Part shown: piece by piece, positions 32,881 to 39,372 of the stretch
Layout: the number at the start of each line of letters is the position of its first letter
Numbering within the stretch: position 1 is the first letter of the stretch
NCBI GenBank assembly: GCA_964640225.1
Contig: CAZXFI010000005.1
Location: forward strand, 1 to 64,000
Origin: JAGLWW01 sp964640225
Lineage (GTDB): Archaea > Aenigmatarchaeota > Aenigmatarchaeia > PWEA01 > JAGHBM01
DNA: 64,000 nucleotides
Reading direction: 5' to 3'
Program-made: the position numbers and the translations under genes
Notes under the pieces: model-generated
The model's input: the letters and a program-made list of their open reading frames with translations, nothing else
Told to the model about the DNA's origin: nothing
The model's database searches: none

Positions 32881-33110
32881 TCCTCAAACCTCCCTGTTTT
32901 TTCTATTGTTATGACAAAGATAACCGTCACCATTATAACCCCCACCGCCGCCTGGGCTATCGCTATGTCCGGGGCTCTCAGAAGAAGGAATATTGAGGTG
33001 AGGCAGAAGCCGGCCCCGGCCATGAAAACAACCGCCCTGAGCAGGTCCTTCTCCCTTATGACCAGCAGGAAAAGCGCGGTCATGAGCACGAGCAGGACAA
33101 AGCCAATCAT
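32877..33110 (-). CDS. mbhD: MbhD, DUF4040-type subunit
   Basis: 77 residues, three helices; LLRAPDIAIAQAAVGVIMVT is the DUF4040 signature found in the MrpA C-terminus and MbhD. Overlaps mbhC by 4 bases. Confidence 0.92.
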   Translation of the reverse strand: MIGFVLLVLMTALFLLVIREKDLLRAVVFMAGAGFCLTSIFLLLRAPDIAIAQAAVGVIMVTVIFVITIEKTGRFEE

Positions 33111-33406
33111 TTTTTTTTCGCCTCCTTCTTTTCAAGTTTCACCCCGTTCCTGTAAGCTGCGTTTGCTATCGCATGGGAAGCCGTGGGCGACGTGAGAGAC
33201 AGGAGAAGCATCAGGAGCAGGTATTTCATGGAAAGCACTGAGTAGAAGTTTTTGATGAAAAGCATGAAAAGCAGCAGGCAGGTGCAGCCCACCGCGCACA
33301 TGGTGGAGGCAAAAATCCTGGTGTAAACGCTTTTCATTCTCAAAAGCCCCACAGCTCCTACAAGCCCCGAAATCACGGGAATCCATAGAAGGATTTCTAG
33401 GACCAA
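33107..33406 (-). CDS. mbhC: MbhC, MrpG-type subunit
   Basis: 99 residues, three helices. VGLLRMKSVYTRIFASTM and LLLSLTSPTASHAIANAAY match MnhG. Overlaps mbhB by 10 bases. Confidence 0.92.
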   Translation of the reverse strand: MVLEILLWIPVISGLVGAVGLLRMKSVYTRIFASTMCAVGCTCLLLFMLFIKNFYSVLSMKYLLLMLLLSLTSPTASHAIANAAYRNGVKLEKKEAKKK

Positions 33407-33639
33407 ATCTTTTCACCCCTGAGATATTTGGAGAATACTATGGTAGCCCCGAAGCTCAGACCCGCAAAAACTATTGCTATGTCCACGTAAACCGGGTCGC
33501 TCTGGGACCAGAGAGCCATGACGGCTATGAGCAGCACCAGAAACGAGTCCATTGCCACAATCCTGTCATATACACTGGGACCCAGGGCCGCCCTTGCAAG
33601 GCACAAAACCGCGGCCGCCATTATAAAATACTCCATCAT
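33397..33639 (-). CDS. mbhB: MbhB, MrpF-type subunit
   Basis: 80 residues, three helices. ALGPSVYDRIVAMDSF with the conserved DR pair and DIAIVFAGLSF match MnhF. Overlaps mbhA by 4 bases. Confidence 0.92.
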   Translation of the reverse strand: MMEYFIMAAAVLCLARAALGPSVYDRIVAMDSFLVLLIAVMALWSQSDPVYVDIAIVFAGLSFGATIVFSKYLRGEKIWS

Positions 33640-34100
33640 TTGAAAATTCCCTCCAGGAAGGTTTCAAAAACCTTTATTATGCTCCGGGATTTGCTGTCAA
33701 TGCAGCAGGCCACGACGTTCCGCCCCTTTATGTCCAGGGTAAGGGTACCTGGAGTGAGTGTTATTGAATTTCCCAGAACTGTCAGAGGCACGGGCTCCCT
33801 GAACTTGGATTTTATATTGAAAATTTTGGGTCCGGTTATTCCTGTTATTATGCTCCAGGCCAGGCTCAGGTGCGAGTAAATCTCCGCCGCCACAAAAACT
33901 ATCATGTAAATGAAAAACATCACCCACCTTCTCGGGTGGAATTTGGCGGCCACGGACCCCTTTATAAACTCCCTGCTTGATACAAGGGCTATTATGGAGG
34001 ATACCACTACACCAAGCACGATTTCCTCCCTCTCAAACCCCGCAATCATGACCCATATAAGAAGCAGGAACAGAAACGCGAAAATTACTTTCTGGGGCAT
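33636..34100 (-). CDS. mbhA: MbhA, MrpE-type subunit (first gene of the operon)
   Basis: 154 residues. VMFFIYMIVFVAAEIYSHL, then the soluble end with LTVLGNSITLTPGTLTLD, typical for MnhE. It opens the leftward mbh operon, divergent from the S4-domain gene. All cistrons from here to mbhM overlap or are spaced by at most about eight bases. Confidence 0.92.
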   Translation of the reverse strand: MPQKVIFAFLFLLLIWVMIAGFEREEIVLGVVVSSIIALVSSREFIKGSVAAKFHPRRWVMFFIYMIVFVAAEIYSHLSLAWSIITGITGPKIFNIKSKFREPVPLTVLGNSITLTPGTLTLDIKGRNVVACCIDSKSRSIIKVFETFLEGIFK

Positions 34101-34147
34101 GAATAATATTTGTAAAGCTTTATTAAAATTAGTTTACAAGTGATTTT
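34101..34147. promoter_or_regulatory. Divergent promoter of the mbh operon and the S4-domain gene
   Basis: 47 bases between the two start codons. AT-rich core GCTTTATTAAAATTAG (about 34115-34130) can serve as TATA for both directions. GTGAT precedes the rightward ATG. The leftward transcript would be nearly leaderless. Confidence 0.5.
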
Positions 34148-34783
34148 ATGAGGCTTGACGATTATCTTCTGAAGCACGGAGTGAAATGCAGGGAGACAGC
34201 AAACTACCTCATAAAAAACAGGCTGGTTACCGTAAACGGGCGGGCCGTCACCTACGGCGCCCTGCCTCTGGAAGATGGGGACAGTGTGGAAATAAACGAA
34301 AAAAATAAAGACGCTCCGGCTTCCTTCTGGAAACTCAAGGAAATTCAAGAAAGCATCAACCTTATCCAGCGCGGGGATTTCGTTCTGGACGTAGAAAGCC
34401 CTGACGGAGGGTTTCCCCTCTTTGCCGCGAGGAGCGGGGCCAACGTGACTCTCGTCACCATAAAAGACATGGATTTTCTTAAATGCGAGAACGTTGAAAT
34501 AAAAAAGAACAACGTGGTAATAGAAAACCCGGAAAAAGTCCTGTCCAGCAAGTTTGATATCATAATCATGGAACTGGGCTTTGACGTTATGAAGACAATA
34601 CAGCTCCTGGAGAAGCTCAGGAGTTTTCTGGGCTCAAGGGGCAGGCTGCTGGTTTTCCTGCCCGAGAAAGGCAGGGAAAACGCAAGGGAAATGGCCGAGG
34701 AAATGCTGCTAAGGCAGAATCTGGAGGTCTTGAATTTTTTTGACTCTGGTAAAGGATTTTACGTCTGCGCCAGGGCGTTTTAG
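34148..34783 (+). CDS. S4 RNA-binding plus FtsJ/TlyA-like protein
   Basis: 211 residues. Residues 1-58: S4 domain (RLDDYLLKHGVKCRETANYL, RLVTVNGRAVTYGALPLEDG). The rest follows the TlyA rRNA methyltransferase layout: GDFVLDVESPDGGFPLFAARSGA stands where motif I (DVGASTGGFTD in TlyA) would be; only the Asp-Val and Gly-Gly-Phe are kept. DIIIMELGFDVMKTI replaces the usual acidic motif. It may bind RNA without methylating it, or use a modified site. Confidence 0.7.
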   Translation: MRLDDYLLKHGVKCRETANYLIKNRLVTVNGRAVTYGALPLEDGDSVEINEKNKDAPASFWKLKEIQESINLIQRGDFVLDVESPDGGFPLFAARSGANVTLVTIKDMDFLKCENVEIKKNNVVIENPEKVLSSKFDIIIMELGFDVMKTIQLLEKLRSFLGSRGRLLVFLPEKGRENAREMAEEMLLRQNLEVLNFFDSGKGFYVCARAF

Positions 34784-35076
34784 CCGACTGTTTCTATTGA
34801 CTCAACGTCTTTCATGTAAGGCCCGTAGAAGCACCCTTCACCCTCGCATTCCTGCTCGTAAACATATCCGGTTACCTGAAGTATTTTCCCGTTAAACATT
34901 TCCGCGTTTTCGCAGTCGGAAAGCGTTGTGTTCCCGTAATCCGTTATAAGAGTCCCGTCCACGACTCCCGTGCAGTCCTCAAGCTTCACGAACTGGCCGG
35001 CAACCGTGGCTTTTTCTCCCCCGCTCACGCAGCCCGCTACAACAAGCATGAGAAAAAGAAGAACGGCATATCTCAT
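34780..35076 (-). CDS. Small lipoprotein
   Basis: 98 residues. Lipobox LVVAGC with Cys about residue 16. The mature part has five further cysteines (EDCTG, SDCENA, YEQECEGEGCFYG), two of which could pair. The central segment GKILQVTGYVYE is OB-like. Function unknown. Overlaps the S4-domain gene end by 4 bases, convergent. Confidence 0.7.
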   Translation of the reverse strand: MRYAVLLFLMLVVAGCVSGGEKATVAGQFVKLEDCTGVVDGTLITDYGNTTLSDCENAEMFNGKILQVTGYVYEQECEGEGCFYGPYMKDVESIETVG

Positions 35077-35136
35077 GAAAATACTTGTCTGCGCGAATTT
35101 AAAAGTTTTTTCAGGGAAATGGTGGGCCCGGGGAGA

Positions 35137-35257
35137 AACTCAAGGGAACTTTTGCGGAACGCTCGGCGTTCCGAAGTTCTTGGAACATAACGTGTTCCAA
35201 GTTTTGCGATACAATCGCAAAATCTTTCCCTAAAGGCTTTCTTTTGAAGAAAGGCTT
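35137..35257 (-). other. tRNA-Pro intron 2, T loop 59/60, hairpin-rich
   Basis: 121 bases. Exon T stem GGGAG/CTCCC is the outer helix; TTCA of the T loop pairs with TGAG near the intron 3' end to give the 4-bp central helix; three-base bulges AAA and TTT hold the cuts (AA|A and TT|T). Inside stand four hairpins: CTTTCTTCAAAAGAAAG, TTTTGCGAT/ATCGCAAAA, CTTGGAACA/TGTTCCAAG and CGGAACG/CGTTCCG. The first hairpin is shared with an intron of tRNA-Thr. Confidence 0.85.
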
Positions 35258-35278
35258 TTTGAACTCCCGTCTGAGGCT

Positions 35279-35314
35279 GTTTCTGTCACGCACCCGTTAG
35301 GCAGGCGTTAGACA
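35279..35314 (-). other. tRNA-Pro intron 1, anticodon loop 37/38
   Basis: 36 bases. Starts TGTC and contains GACA close to its end, so it closes as a helix next to the splice sites, the usual bulge-helix-bulge form. Position 37/38 is the canonical archaeal site. Confidence 0.85.
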
Positions 35315-35403
35315 CCCAAAGCCCCGATGCTAGACCAAGCTACACTACAGGCCCTTCGCCTTGCTGTTAGGAATACTTTAAGTATGAATTATTTAATATT
35401 AAT

Positions 35404-35913
35404 ATGCTTGAAGGAGTGCTTGCTTACGGGGTTTCCCCCAAGCTGGTCTATGGCATGGGGTTCATGTTTTTCACGCTCCTGGTGGCCTCGGTGAGCGACC
35501 TGAAAAGGATGACCATAAAGGCCGAGTTCATGGCCATGTGGCTGGGTTTTTCCGCAATCATGCTCTTCCATGACTACACAACGGGGCTGGAGTACATCTG
35601 GTGGAAATGGCTTTTCATAATAGGCCTGGGGTTGCTTTCGTGGAAGGGCACGGGAAAGATTTTCTCCCTTGCCCGCGCGGACGTGGTGGCGGTCTCCGCG
35701 GTGTGCTCGGTGCTTGAAATCCCGTACATAATACTTTTCTACATAATACTGTTACTGGTCAACAGGGTGAGCATCTACCCCCTGAAGATTTTCGGCAAGG
35801 CCAACCGCTACCCGTTCATGCCGGTTATATGGTTCTCTTTGCTTGTTTTGATATTCATTCTGGGAATAATAGAATGGGAAAAACTCGCAGAACTTTTGGC
35901 AGGTCTGTTTTAG
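35404..35913 (+). CDS. Prepilin/preflagellin peptidase-like (A24) membrane protease
   Basis: 169 residues, five to six helices. First catalytic Asp in ASVSDLKRMTIK, second in LARADVVAV; the usual GxGD is reduced to ARAD. It would clip class III signal peptides such as that of the Hint protein at 28489. ATG 35404 directly follows the AT-rich sequence shared with the tRNA-Pro promoter, so the transcript is probably leaderless. Confidence 0.75.
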   Translation: MLEGVLAYGVSPKLVYGMGFMFFTLLVASVSDLKRMTIKAEFMAMWLGFSAIMLFHDYTTGLEYIWWKWLFIIGLGLLSWKGTGKIFSLARADVVAVSAVCSVLEIPYIILFYIILLLVNRVSIYPLKIFGKANRYPFMPVIWFSLLVLIFILGIIEWEKLAELLAGLF

Positions 35914-35922
35914 CCGTGAAAT

Positions 35923-36255
35923 TTAAAAGCTTTTTTTCAGGGACTCCAGAATGCCTGAAAGGTAAATCCCCGCCAAAATCAAAATCCCCCCCGTCACGCC
36001 TTTCAGAGTCCCGGAAAGCGACTCTATTAAACTGAGAACGACTGTCACGAAAATTATTGCAGAGAAATACAAAACCATGATGAGAAGGAATATCACGTCG
36101 TGCTGATAGTCTTTGAATTCCCTGTAAACGAGCCAGAAAAATACGATGACAGAGAAAAGTATCACAAGATAGACCAAATCCGGGGCTACCAGCGCGGCCA
36201 GCAGCACGGTTCCCAGAACCAGCAATATTTTTCCCAGTTCTTTTCTTACCAACAT
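35923..36255 (-). CDS. Small membrane protein with four hydrophobic segments
   Basis: 110 residues: helices at about 10-30, 30-48, 52-75 and 85-103. No motif. It is convergent with the A24 peptidase and five bases downstream of the HIT gene. Confidence 0.6.
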   Translation of the reverse strand: MLVRKELGKILLVLGTVLLAALVAPDLVYLVILFSVIVFFWLVYREFKDYQHDVIFLLIMVLYFSAIIFVTVVLSLIESLSGTLKGVTGGILILAGIYLSGILESLKKSF

Positions 36256-36259
36256 GGAC

Positions 36260-36715
36260 TCACTTTTTCCTGCGCTTTTCTTTCCTTATTTCCCCTTTAA
36301 GCATGCCGTGTATTTTCCTGAAGTCATTTTCCCTTATTTTCTTGTTTTTCCAAACCTCTATCTTTATCTGGTCCCCCCTGTCCCTGGGTATCACGTGGTA
36401 GTGGGCGTGGAATATACACTGCCCCGCGCTCTTTCCGTCATTCAGAAGAATGTTGCATCCCTCGTGGGTTCTTCTCAGGACCCTTGCTATCAGTATAACA
36501 TGGTCCGTTAGCTCGTGGTGCACGTACTTCGGTATGTCCTCCACGTACCTGTAGTGCTTCTTTGGTATGACCAGTATGTGCCCGTCCTCCTTCTCGGGAA
36601 AGCTCATTGACAGGAAGGACACGGTGTTCTCTGTCACGTTAAGGGGCATGAAAGGCAGGCCATTCATCTGGATTTTCCTTTTCCCGGTCACGAAATCGCA
36701 GAATATGCATGACAT
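36260..36715 (-). CDS. HIT family hydrolase
   Basis: 151 residues. CIFCDFVTGK at the start gives a zinc-site Cys pair; the histidine triad is FHAHYHVIPR; HILVIPKKHYRYVEDI is the second conserved block. These enzymes cleave nucleoside-phosphate bonds (AMP derivatives, dinucleoside polyphosphates). Basic lysine-rich C-terminus. Confidence 0.9.
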   Translation of the reverse strand: MSCIFCDFVTGKRKIQMNGLPFMPLNVTENTVSFLSMSFPEKEDGHILVIPKKHYRYVEDIPKYVHHELTDHVILIARVLRRTHEGCNILLNDGKSAGQCIFHAHYHVIPRDRGDQIKIEVWKNKKIRENDFRKIHGMLKGEIRKEKRRKK

Positions 36716-36748
36716 GTTTAATATTTGAACCTGAAATTTAAAAATAAG

Positions 36749-37840
36749 TTACTTCCTGCGAACTTCAATGCTCCCGTACTTGCCGATTATTTTGCTCATT
36801 TTTCCGTGGTCCCTTCCGGACAAAAGGGTTATTGCAGTCCCTTTCTTGCCCTTGCGCGCGGTCCTACCCACCCGGTGGGTGTAGGAGTCCACGTCGTCGT
36901 TCAGGTCGTAGTTGAACACGTGAGTTATGTCCTCAATGTCCAGCCCCCTTGCAGCCACATCCGTGGCCACCAGAACGTCAATTTTCCCCCTGGAGAACTT
37001 TTCCAGAATCTGCTCCCTCGCGTGCTGGGTCATGTCCCCGTTCATGCACTCGGCCTTTATGCCGTTCTTCCTCAGGACGTGAGCCACTGTGTTCGTTCTT
37101 CTCTTGGTGTTGCAGAAAACAAGCGTGAGGCCCCTGTCTTCCTTCTTCAAAAGCCTTATTAGAAGGTCAAGCTTTTCCCTGTCGTTCACGTTGTAATAGT
37201 ACTGTCTGAGCACCCCGCCTTCCAGGACGTTCTTGAGCATTATTTTCGCCGGGTTCCTCAGGTATCTCTCGGCCAGGCCTATTACCCTTGAGTTTATCGT
37301 GGCGCTGAGCATGACGCTCTGCCTTTTCCCGGGCAGGTGGCTGATTATGGCGTTCATGTCCCTGATGAAGCCCATGTCCAGGAGCCTGTCCGCCTCGTCT
37401 ATAACTAAATAACGGGCCTGGGAAAGGTCCAGCGCTCTCCTCCTGATAAGATCCAGGAGCCTTCCCGGAGTCCCGACCACTATGTCGGCGCTTCTTACTT
37501 CCCTTATCTGGTTCTCTATGGAGACTCCCCCGTAAACCGTGGCTGTTTTCAGGTCGTTGTTTCTGGAGAACTTTATATATTCCCCGGCAACCTGCTTGGC
37601 CAGCTCCCTTGTGGGAGTGATTACAAGTGCCTGAACGTTTTTCCCGTGGTTTATCTTTTCTATCATCGGCACCGCGAAGCCTATGGTCTTGCCGCTCCCT
37701 GTCTGGGACTGCACGATAACGTCTTTCCCGCTGAAAATCAGCGGTATGGCCCTTTCCTGAACCTTTGTGAGCTCTTTTATTCCGTGCCTGTGCAGCTCTT
37801 CCAAAAGCTCTCCGTTTATCTTCAGGTCTCTGAATTTCAT
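36749..37840 (-). CDS. DEAD-box RNA helicase
   Basis: 363 residues, core only, no C-terminal extension. Q motif near TKVQERAIPLI, Walker A SQTGSGKT, PTRELA, TPGRLLD, DEADRLLDMGF, LSATI, VATDVAARGLDIE and HRVGRTARKG. It unwinds short RNA duplexes with ATP. The cold-shock gene follows the same direction about 60 bases further upstream, which fits a role in RNA remodelling. Confidence 0.96.
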   Translation of the reverse strand: MKFRDLKINGELLEELHRHGIKELTKVQERAIPLIFSGKDVIVQSQTGSGKTIGFAVPMIEKINHGKNVQALVITPTRELAKQVAGEYIKFSRNNDLKTATVYGGVSIENQIREVRSADIVVGTPGRLLDLIRRRALDLSQARYLVIDEADRLLDMGFIRDMNAIISHLPGKRQSVMLSATINSRVIGLAERYLRNPAKIMLKNVLEGGVLRQYYYNVNDREKLDLLIRLLKKEDRGLTLVFCNTKRRTNTVAHVLRKNGIKAECMNGDMTQHAREQILEKFSRGKIDVLVATDVAARGLDIEDITHVFNYDLNDDVDSYTHRVGRTARKGKKGTAITLLSGRDHGKMSKIIGKYGSIEVRRK

Positions 37841-37900
37841 CCTTATTCACACTTCTATGCGGGTTATACAAAAAAGAAATTGATTTTTCAAAAAAGCTGT

Positions 37901-38101
37901 TTACTCTTCTACTTTTTCAACTTCTTCGGCCTTGGGTCCCCTGTCGCCTTCGACTATCTTGAAGGAAACCGTGTCGCCTTCCTGTATTGAGGCTCCTTCC
38001 TTCAGCCCGCTTTCATGGACAAAATAGTCTTTTCCGTCTTCGCCTGTTACGAATCCGAATCTTTTCATAGTGTTGTAAAACTTTACTGTTCCTTTTGTCA
38101 T
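37901..38101 (-). CDS. Cold-shock domain protein
   Basis: 66 residues from ATG 38101; upstream in-frame codons are rejected because CspA-type proteins start right at KGTVKFYN. RNP1 is KRFGFVTGE, RNP2 is KDYFVHES. Binds single-stranded RNA or DNA. Bacterial-type CSPs are uncommon in archaea except some lineages, so transfer is possible. An AT-rich promoter-like tract (ATATATAAATACTT, about 38132-38145) lies upstream. Confidence 0.92.
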   Translation of the reverse strand: MTKGTVKFYNTMKRFGFVTGEDGKDYFVHESGLKEGASIQEGDTVSFKIVEGDRGPKAEEVEKVEE

Positions 38102-38145
38102 TTTAATCCTCCTGAATACCTCTAAATAAAAACATATATAAATAC

Positions 38146-38437
38146 TTATGTTCGCCAATTTTCTGGATTTTTGTGCCGCTTAAATCCTTTTTGGTGCAAA
38201 TAATAACCGGGGTGTTAAATCTATCTCACGGAGGCTCGTCGTCAATGTGCGAATTTCTGAGTTACGATAAGTAACCCGTGATAAGGACGCTCCGGTACGC
38301 CCAGAACGAGCTGAAAATGTACAAGGAAATATCCATCAGCGGCTTTGAGGACAAGCAAATCAAAGACTAAACTTTCAAGCCAATGAAAAATCCGGTTTCT
38401 CCCGAGTATATTGCTGACAATCTTTAAAAGCCTGGAA
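38146..38437. other. Gene-poor stretch, possible 30-codon coding remnant
   Basis: No convincing gene. A GTG-led frame on the plus strand (38278-38370) encodes VIRTLRYAQNELKMYKEI and a few more residues with good helical character, but has no ribosome site and ends after 30 codons; it may be the tail of a lost gene. No tRNA, repeat array or clear RNA fold seen. Confidence 0.4.
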
Positions 38438-38554
38438 TTACGGTTTGATTTTTTTCCAGCCACAAGAAATGCATCTGTATCCTATTCTTCCTGTTACCAA
38501 AGAATGGCTGTCTTTGACTATAATGGCATCCCCACACAACGGACAATGATTCAT
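38438..38554 (-). CDS. Very small zinc-ribbon protein (38 residues)
   Basis: Starts ATG 38554 with GAGGTTGG upstream. Two knuckles HCPLCGDA and YRCISCGWKKIKP, 20 residues apart, make a complete zinc ribbon. Below the length cut of most gene callers. Likely binds nucleic acid or a protein partner. Confidence 0.65.
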   Translation of the reverse strand: MNHCPLCGDAIIVKDSHSLVTGRIGYRCISCGWKKIKP

Positions 38555-38653
38555 ATATCCAACCTCAAATTATCTTTAAAAGAACAAAAAATATTCTCCA
38601 CAATTCCTGAAAATCAAGAAAAAATGGTTCTTCATTCTTTATGCAATTATTAG

Positions 38654-38683
38654 GGTTTTAAGCTTATTAAGCTTTAAAAAACC
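38654..38683 (-). terminator. Hairpin downstream of tRNA-Thr, possible terminator
   Basis: GGTTTTAAGCTTA and TTAAGCTTTAAAAAACC form a long inverted repeat, followed by a smaller one, CCTGAAATCAGG. On the minus strand it ends in T-rich sequence. It lies about 50 bases after the tRNA 3' end. Confidence 0.4.
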
Positions 38684-38749
38684 TGAAATCAGGCAAACCA
38701 CGAATGAAAGCCGAGGCTCTGAACAAAAAGTATGGAGCCTCAGGGGGGA

Positions 38750-38832
38750 TTCTCAAGTGGATTCAAGATGGGAAAACTCTCCGAGTTTTCCAAATTCTTT
38801 CCACGAGTGCTTTCTTTTGAAGAAAGGCCTCT
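38750..38832 (-). other. tRNA-Thr intron 3, T loop 59/60
   Basis: 83 bases. TTCA of the T loop pairs with TGAG near the intron end; bulges AAA and AAT, cuts AA|A and AA|T. It begins with the hairpin CTTTCTTCAAAAGAAAG also found in the T-loop intron of tRNA-Pro, and has a second hairpin GGAAAACTC/GAGTTTTCC. Confidence 0.86.
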
Positions 38833-38854
38833 TTTGAACCCTCGACCTTTACCT

Positions 38855-38909
38855 TTTTGTTAATGGCCAAGCCAGTTTCCGCTGGCGCTTTACGCTGAGT
38901 AAAGGGCCA
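38855..38909 (-). other. tRNA-Thr intron 2, anticodon loop 37/38
   Basis: 55 bases. TGGCC at its start pairs with GGCCA near its end; inner hairpins CTTTAC/GTAAAG and GCCAG/CTGGC. Canonical site. No sequence likeness to the other two introns of this gene. Confidence 0.87.
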
Positions 38910-38926
38910 TACCAAGGTAACGCTCT

Positions 38927-38989
38927 CCGCCGAGCCAAAGAGTTTTCTCTTTCCCTTAAGGGTTTCTCTTTTTCAAAAGAGAAAGGCTT
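38927..38989 (-). other. tRNA-Thr intron 1, D loop 20/21
   Basis: 63 bases. Complete bulge-helix-bulge: D stem GCTC/GAGC outside, GTCG of the D loop pairs with CGGC at the intron end (central 4 bp), bulges GTA and GGA with cuts GT|A and GG|A, inner helix AGCC/GGCT. Hairpins inside: CTTTCTCTTTT/AAAAGAGAAA-type stem, CCCTTAAGGG and AAAGAG/CTCTTT. Splicing gives D loop AGTCGGTA with the conserved A21. Confidence 0.88.
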
Positions 38990-39010
38990 ACCGACTGAGC
39001 TACTGAGGCA

Positions 39011-39295
39011 TCATTTTTTTTTCTTTATCTGGTCTTTTAGTTTGGGGACCCTTATGGTCCGGTTGCAGCTCTCGCACTTCACGTTGAAAGGCCTTTTCCA
39101 TTCCCTTTCCTCGTAGGCCTCCCGGCCGCACGCAGGGCACTTGTATTCCACGCGGGCCACGTTGTCGTCAAGCACAAGGACCCTTACCTCTCCCTTCTTG
39201 TTTCCGTCGCCGTCCTCCAGGTCCCTCCATGTGTGGTACACGTACGAGGTCACGTGGTTGTCCTTTATGTACTGCGATATCCTGTTCAAAATCAT
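39011..39295 (-). CDS. Zinc-ribbon protein of unknown function
   Basis: 94 residues from ATG 39295, preferred to a frame up to 39343 because TTATTTAAG lies about 25 bases upstream and fits a leaderless promoter. Helical N-terminus, then a beta region DGNKKGEVRVLVLDDN, then knuckles YKCPACGREAY and VKCESCNRTIRVP. Looks like an RNA- or RNA-polymerase-associated zinc ribbon. Probably transcribed together with tRNA-Thr, which begins one base after its stop. Confidence 0.65.
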   Translation of the reverse strand: MILNRISQYIKDNHVTSYVYHTWRDLEDGDGNKKGEVRVLVLDDNVARVEYKCPACGREAYEEREWKRPFNVKCESCNRTIRVPKLKDQIKKKK

Positions 39296-39372
39296 AACAA
39301 TCTTTTCTCTTTTGTCTCTTAAATAATTTTGTTTCCCCGGCAAGATTTAAATACTTCAATCCCTATTTAGAG

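Larger units (their letters stand above)
35120..35354 (-). tRNA. tRNA-Pro(UGG) with two introns (37/38 and 59/60), CCA encoded
   Basis: Read on the minus strand: acceptor GGGCCTG pairs with CGGGCCC (35124-35130, one G-U), discriminator A, CCA encoded at 35120-35122. D arm GTGT/GCAT. Anticodon stem GGGGC/GCCTC with loop TTTGGG|A, anticodon TGG. T stem GGGAG/CTCCC is perfect, with loop TTCAAA|T. Introns at 35279-35314 (36 bases) and 35137-35257 (121 bases). Removing both leaves 75 bases plus CCA, the correct size. A TATA-like ACTTAAAGTA lies about 25 bases upstream (35375-35384). Anticodon and stem pairing make the identity firm. Confidence 0.92.
38733..39009 (-). tRNA. tRNA-Thr(GGU) with three introns (20/21, 37/38, 59/60), CCA encoded
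   Basis: Read on the minus strand: acceptor GCCTCAG pairs perfectly with CTGAGGC (38737-38743); discriminator T, as usual for archaeal tRNA-Thr; CCA at 38733-38735. D stem GCTC/GAGC, anticodon stem TTACC/GGTAA, loop TTGGTA|A with anticodon GGT. T stem GAGGG/CCCCC with one A-C mismatch, loop TTCAAA|T. Introns: 38927-38989 (63 bases, D loop), 38855-38909 (55, anticodon loop), 38750-38832 (83, T loop). After removal 73 bases plus CCA remain. Introns make up 201 of 277 bases. The 5' end lies one base after the stop codon of the upstream protein gene. Confidence 0.92.

Noticed and set aside
26292..34100. Mbx/Mbs sulfane reductase instead of hydrogenase
   Set aside because: Both Ni-ligand CxxC motifs are intact in the large subunit and only one MrpD-type subunit is present.
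35120..35354. A split tRNA (separately transcribed halves)
   Set aside because: Both halves are in order on the same strand with bulge-helix-bulge introns between them, so cis-splicing explains the gene.
38242..38463. 73-residue minus-strand frame in the gene-poor stretch
   Set aside because: No ribosome site, no motif, and its upstream part overlaps the zinc-ribbon gene at 38438 in another frame.
38704..38817. 38-codon plus-strand frame starting MKAEALNKKYGASG
   Set aside because: It covers the 3' half of the tRNA-Thr gene; the tRNA pairing is far stronger evidence.
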